In this document: positions 61,415 through 64,000 of the stretch, piece by piece | Position numbering within the stretch: position 1 is the stretch's first letter | How the letters are laid out: every line of letters starts with the position of its first letter | Source: Dysgonomonas sp. UBA7710 | Lineage (GTDB): Bacteria; Bacteroidota; Bacteroidia; Bacteroidales; Dysgonomonadaceae | DNA: 64,000 nucleotides | Assembly: GCF_002482385.1 (NCBI RefSeq) | Contig: NZ_DLFW01000029.1 | Location: 85,732 to 149,731, forward strand | Reading direction: 5' to 3' | Translations under genes and position numbers: made by a program | Notes under the pieces: model-generated | Told to the model about the DNA's origin: nothing | Databases searched by the model: none | Seen by the model: the letters and a program-made list of their open reading frames with translations, nothing else

Positions 61415-62479
61415 ATGATAGATGTAAATGCGCATATTCTATTGATTTATACAGGGGGTACAATTGGGATGGTCGAAAATTCGGCAACAGGTTCTTTGGA
61501 GCCGTTCGATTTTGCTCATTTAAATAGTCATCTGCCCGAATTGCAGCGTTTTCGTTTCCACGTAGACCATATAGTATTCGATCCGGTTATCGATTCATCG
61601 GAAATTACACCGGAGCATTGGAAAAAGATAGTACGTACGATTGAGTATAATTATCATAAATATGATGGTTTTGTAATCTTGCATGGTACCGACACTATGG
61701 CTTATACAGCATCTGCGTTGAGCTTTATGATTGAAAACCTTCAAAAACCCGTAGTTCTTACAGGTGCGCAGTTGCCAATTGGTAAGCTGAGGACCGATGC
61801 TAAAGAAAACCTTATTACAGCTCTTGAGATAGCAGCTGATAAAGATGTTCTGGGTAATCCTATCGTTCCCGAGGTGTGCATCTTTTTCCAAAATGATCTC
61901 TTGAGAGGTAACCGGGCAACTAAAGTGAATGCAGATAATTTCAATGCATTCAAATCCTATAATTATCCAAATCTGGGAAAATCGGGAATACAGATACGGT
62001 ATGACAGGAAGGTTATACATCAGCCTGATTATGATAAGAAGACAATATTTCATTATCAACTGGATACCCGTATTGCGACATTAAAGTTGTTTCCGGGGAT
62101 TAACAGGCAAACAGTAGAGACAATACTGACTCTAAAAAATATTAAGGCTATCATTCTCGAAACTTACGGTTCGGGGAATGCTCCTTTATCTCCGTGGTTT
62201 ATCCGTCTTGTACGCGAAACTGTAAAAAAAGGCGTTGTAATAGTAAACATCACCCAATGTAATACTGGTATGGTCGATATGCATCGTTACGAAACAGGAC
62301 GGGAATTGCTTAAAGCCGGAGCTGTAAGCGGATTTGATGCTACATTCGAAACCGCTATAGCGAAACTCATGTTTCTGGTTGGACATAAATATGCAAAAGA
62401 GGATATTCAGATTAGAATGAGGGTACCGTTAATAGGAGAGATAACACGCATTGAAGATAGGATGGATGAAACGATATGA
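61415..62479 (+). CDS. ansA: Type I (cytoplasmic) L-asparaginase
   Basis: I start at ATG 61415 (MIDVNAHILLIYTGGTIGM). An upstream frame opens with TTG and lacks family similarity. 354 residues. The two catalytic Thr loops are IYTGGTIGM and VILHGTDTMAYTASALSFM, followed by LTGAQLPIGKLRTDAKENL. No signal peptide, as in type I enzymes. It hydrolyses asparagine to aspartate and ammonia. Confidence 0.93.
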   Translation: MIDVNAHILLIYTGGTIGMVENSATGSLEPFDFAHLNSHLPELQRFRFHVDHIVFDPVIDSSEITPEHWKKIVRTIEYNYHKYDGFVILHGTDTMAYTASALSFMIENLQKPVVLTGAQLPIGKLRTDAKENLITALEIAADKDVLGNPIVPEVCIFFQNDLLRGNRATKVNADNFNAFKSYNYPNLGKSGIQIRYDRKVIHQPDYDKKTIFHYQLDTRIATLKLFPGINRQTVETILTLKNIKAIILETYGSGNAPLSPWFIRLVRETVKKGVVIVNITQCNTGMVDMHRYETGRELLKAGAVSGFDATFETAIAKLMFLVGHKYAKEDIQIRMRVPLIGEITRIEDRMDETI

Positions 62480-62945
62480 AAATCTGCAATTATTAGCAGA
62501 AAAAGCAGAGTCCTCATTTCTGCAATATTATAAGAAGAATAAGAAACGTTTAATGAAGATGGATACAATTGTTCAGCAATTGCATGAAGATGTATCTGCC
62601 GAAATAGACTGCTTGTCATGCGCCAATTGTTGCAGAACATTAGGACCCGCTATCTATGATAAGGATATAGAGCGTATGGCTAAGGCTTTGCGGATAAAAC
62701 CTGCCGAAGTTGCCGCTAGGTACCTGAGAACAGATGAAGATGGCGATCATGTATTTCAGTCGATGCCTTGTCCCTTCCTTTTGCCGGATAATTATTGTTC
62801 AATATATGAGGCCCGCCCGAAGGCCTGTAGAGAATATCCGCATACGGACCGAAAGAGATTTGAACAAATATACAAGCTAACTGTTAAAAATTCAGCGACT
62901 TGCCCGATAGCATATGAAGTGCTATCCCGGCTTATTAATAAATAA
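62466..62945 (+). CDS. YkgJ-type cysteine-cluster protein
   Basis: The start at ATG 62466 overlaps the asparaginase end by 14 bp; 159 residues. The conserved cysteines lie in DCLSCANCCRTLG, MPCPFLL, NYCSIYEARPKACREYPH and TCPIAYE. This is the pattern of YkgJ/CxxCxxCC proteins (PF03692 type), thought to bind Zn or an Fe-S cluster. Function unknown. Confidence 0.88.
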   Translation: MKRYENLQLLAEKAESSFLQYYKKNKKRLMKMDTIVQQLHEDVSAEIDCLSCANCCRTLGPAIYDKDIERMAKALRIKPAEVAARYLRTDEDGDHVFQSMPCPFLLPDNYCSIYEARPKACREYPHTDRKRFEQIYKLTVKNSATCPIAYEVLSRLINK

Positions 62946-62948
62946 TTA

Positions 62949-63899
62949 ATGCATTCTATGAAGAGTTTTTGTCTCTTGTTTACGCTTTTATTTTTTACGC
63001 TGACTCCACTTTCTTCTCAAGAACCTGTTTTTCAAGATACTACTAAGGTAGAAAAACAAAAGAAGGATAGTACGGCAAGTGTTGGTTCATTTATTTCTCA
63101 TCAGACAGATGTAATAGTAGGCTCTGTTTTCGGGCCATCTAAGCAATTGAGTAATGCAGACAGTATAATAAATAAATTTGATGCAAACCCATCTTTCGGA
63201 ATATATAAAGACAATTACTTCATAGTGGGAACTCAAATGCTTAGTAAGCCAACGAAATACAATTCGGATGCTAAATTTCAGATTAGCGTTATGCACAGGA
63301 TTACGAATAGTACATTGCCATTCAAAACATACGCTTTTCTGACATATACCCAAAAAGCCTTTTGGGATGTTTTTCAGGATTCGTTTCCCTTCCGGGACTT
63401 AAATTATAACCCGACATTGGGGGTAGGGAAGGCCCTGGTGCGTGATAACAGATTTTTGGGAACACTGACCTTTCAGTTCGAACATGAATCGAACGGAAAG
63501 GATGGAAAAGACTCCCGTAGTTGGAATAAAGTATCCTTCGGGACTTATTTTACGTTGGATGACCACTTAACTCTACAAACAAAAGCCTGGATACCAATCG
63601 TTGATGGGACGAATAACAAGGATATTGTAAAGTACTCGGGTTGGGGACTCATGGCTATGGAATATTCAAGCCCTAAGAAAAAATATAATATAGGATGTGT
63701 TGTAACAAAAAGAGGAGGAGTAAATTTGAATGCGAATATAGAACTGAATTTTTCGATACGTTTATTTAGTGATGATAATCAATATCTCTTTCTTCAGTAC
63801 TATAATGGTTACGGTGAATCTATGCTGGATTACAATCATCATAGGCAGCGTATAAGGCTAGGCTTTGTTATTAAGCCAACTTTTATTACTATGTATTGA
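62949..63899 (+). CDS. Outer-membrane phospholipase A (PldA-like)
   Basis: The 316-residue protein has a signal peptide ending at PLSSQ and a beta-barrel pattern. The catalytic motif FEHESNG gives H179 and S181, with N193 in SRSWN. The His-x-Ser spacing and the 12-residue step to Asn equal those of E. coli OmpLA. SWN, YNGYGESMLDYN and a C-terminal aromatic residue support the family. It hydrolyses phospholipids displaced to the outer leaflet, probably as a Ca-dependent dimer. The last 100 bp of the window (63900-64000) are AT-rich with nothing recognisable. Confidence 0.92.
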   Translation: MHSMKSFCLLFTLLFFTLTPLSSQEPVFQDTTKVEKQKKDSTASVGSFISHQTDVIVGSVFGPSKQLSNADSIINKFDANPSFGIYKDNYFIVGTQMLSKPTKYNSDAKFQISVMHRITNSTLPFKTYAFLTYTQKAFWDVFQDSFPFRDLNYNPTLGVGKALVRDNRFLGTLTFQFEHESNGKDGKDSRSWNKVSFGTYFTLDDHLTLQTKAWIPIVDGTNNKDIVKYSGWGLMAMEYSSPKKKYNIGCVVTKRGGVNLNANIELNFSIRLFSDDNQYLFLQYYNGYGESMLDYNHHRQRIRLGFVIKPTFITMY

Positions 63900-64000
63900 A
63901 AAAAAAATATTTTGCAACATATTAATTAATAGTATATTGTGTATTTATCCGTTTTTTATTGAAAATTTATTGCAGATATATTTGGAATGATATAAAATAT

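Noticed and set aside
1..64000. tRNA or rRNA genes
   Set aside because: I saw no T-loop GGTTCGAATCC-like sequence with matching stems or rRNA signatures; a covariance-model scan would be needed to exclude them fully.

Overview
The window is a Bacteroidota chromosome segment, most likely Bacteroidales. Dysgonomonas or a close relative is my best guess, but the genus is inference. The evidence is phylum-level gene content: SusC/SusD pairs, hybrid two-component regulators, GldD, a Nuo complex without NuoEFG, a dual-membrane anti-sigma factor and a NigD-like lipoprotein. Many genes also carry the Bacteroidota promoter, a TAnnTTTG -7 element with TTTG about 19-20 nt upstream, and Shine-Dalgarno sequences are mostly absent.

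Layout. Positions 1-4703 hold the 3' end of a hybrid two-component regulator, a 1-kb gene-free tract of layered repeats, and a GH2 beta-galactosidase-like gene. Positions 4801-7918 hold an exported FKBP isomerase and a DEAD-box RNA helicase. Positions 8019-22611 are a minus-strand polysaccharide utilization locus (PUL): susC, susD, a GH28-like beta-helix enzyme, GH97, a heparinase II/III-type lyase, GH43 and GH88. Together these suggest breakdown of a uronic-acid polysaccharide with neutral sugar branches. A divergent transmembrane AraC-type regulator with a periplasmic propeller sensor but no kinase or receiver (23018-25732) is its likely controller. It is followed by a convergent histidine kinase/response regulator pair.

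Positions 27.8-37.7 kb hold a repeat copy, an exported esterase, NADP isocitrate dehydrogenase, a patatin, RNase G, a 30-residue ribosomal-type basic protein, HU, MutY and two glycosyltransferases. Positions 37856-48482 are the respiratory complex I operon nuoA-B-CD-H-I-J-K-L-M-N, whose spacers contain repeat elements. Positions 48.6-52.6 kb hold ExbB/ExbD and an ECF sigma / envelope-spanning anti-sigma / NigD lipoprotein operon. Positions 52.7-55.9 kb hold a short MscS channel, SSB, GldD and a second GT-C membrane glycosyltransferase.

A third copy of the composite repeat (55.96-56.6 kb) precedes a housekeeping cluster: Nmad1/DUF1599, a MauE/DoxX-like protein, tpiA, a SPOR protein, folE, a TatD hydrolase, type I asparaginase, a cysteine-cluster protein and an outer-membrane phospholipase A.

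The least explained structure is the intergenic repeat system. Three composite copies share the same modules. Two contain a nested 150-167 bp element with inverted-repeat ends, whose core lies in opposite orientations in the two copies. The third copy looks like an empty site. I found no rRNA, tRNA, CRISPR array, transposase or prophage.
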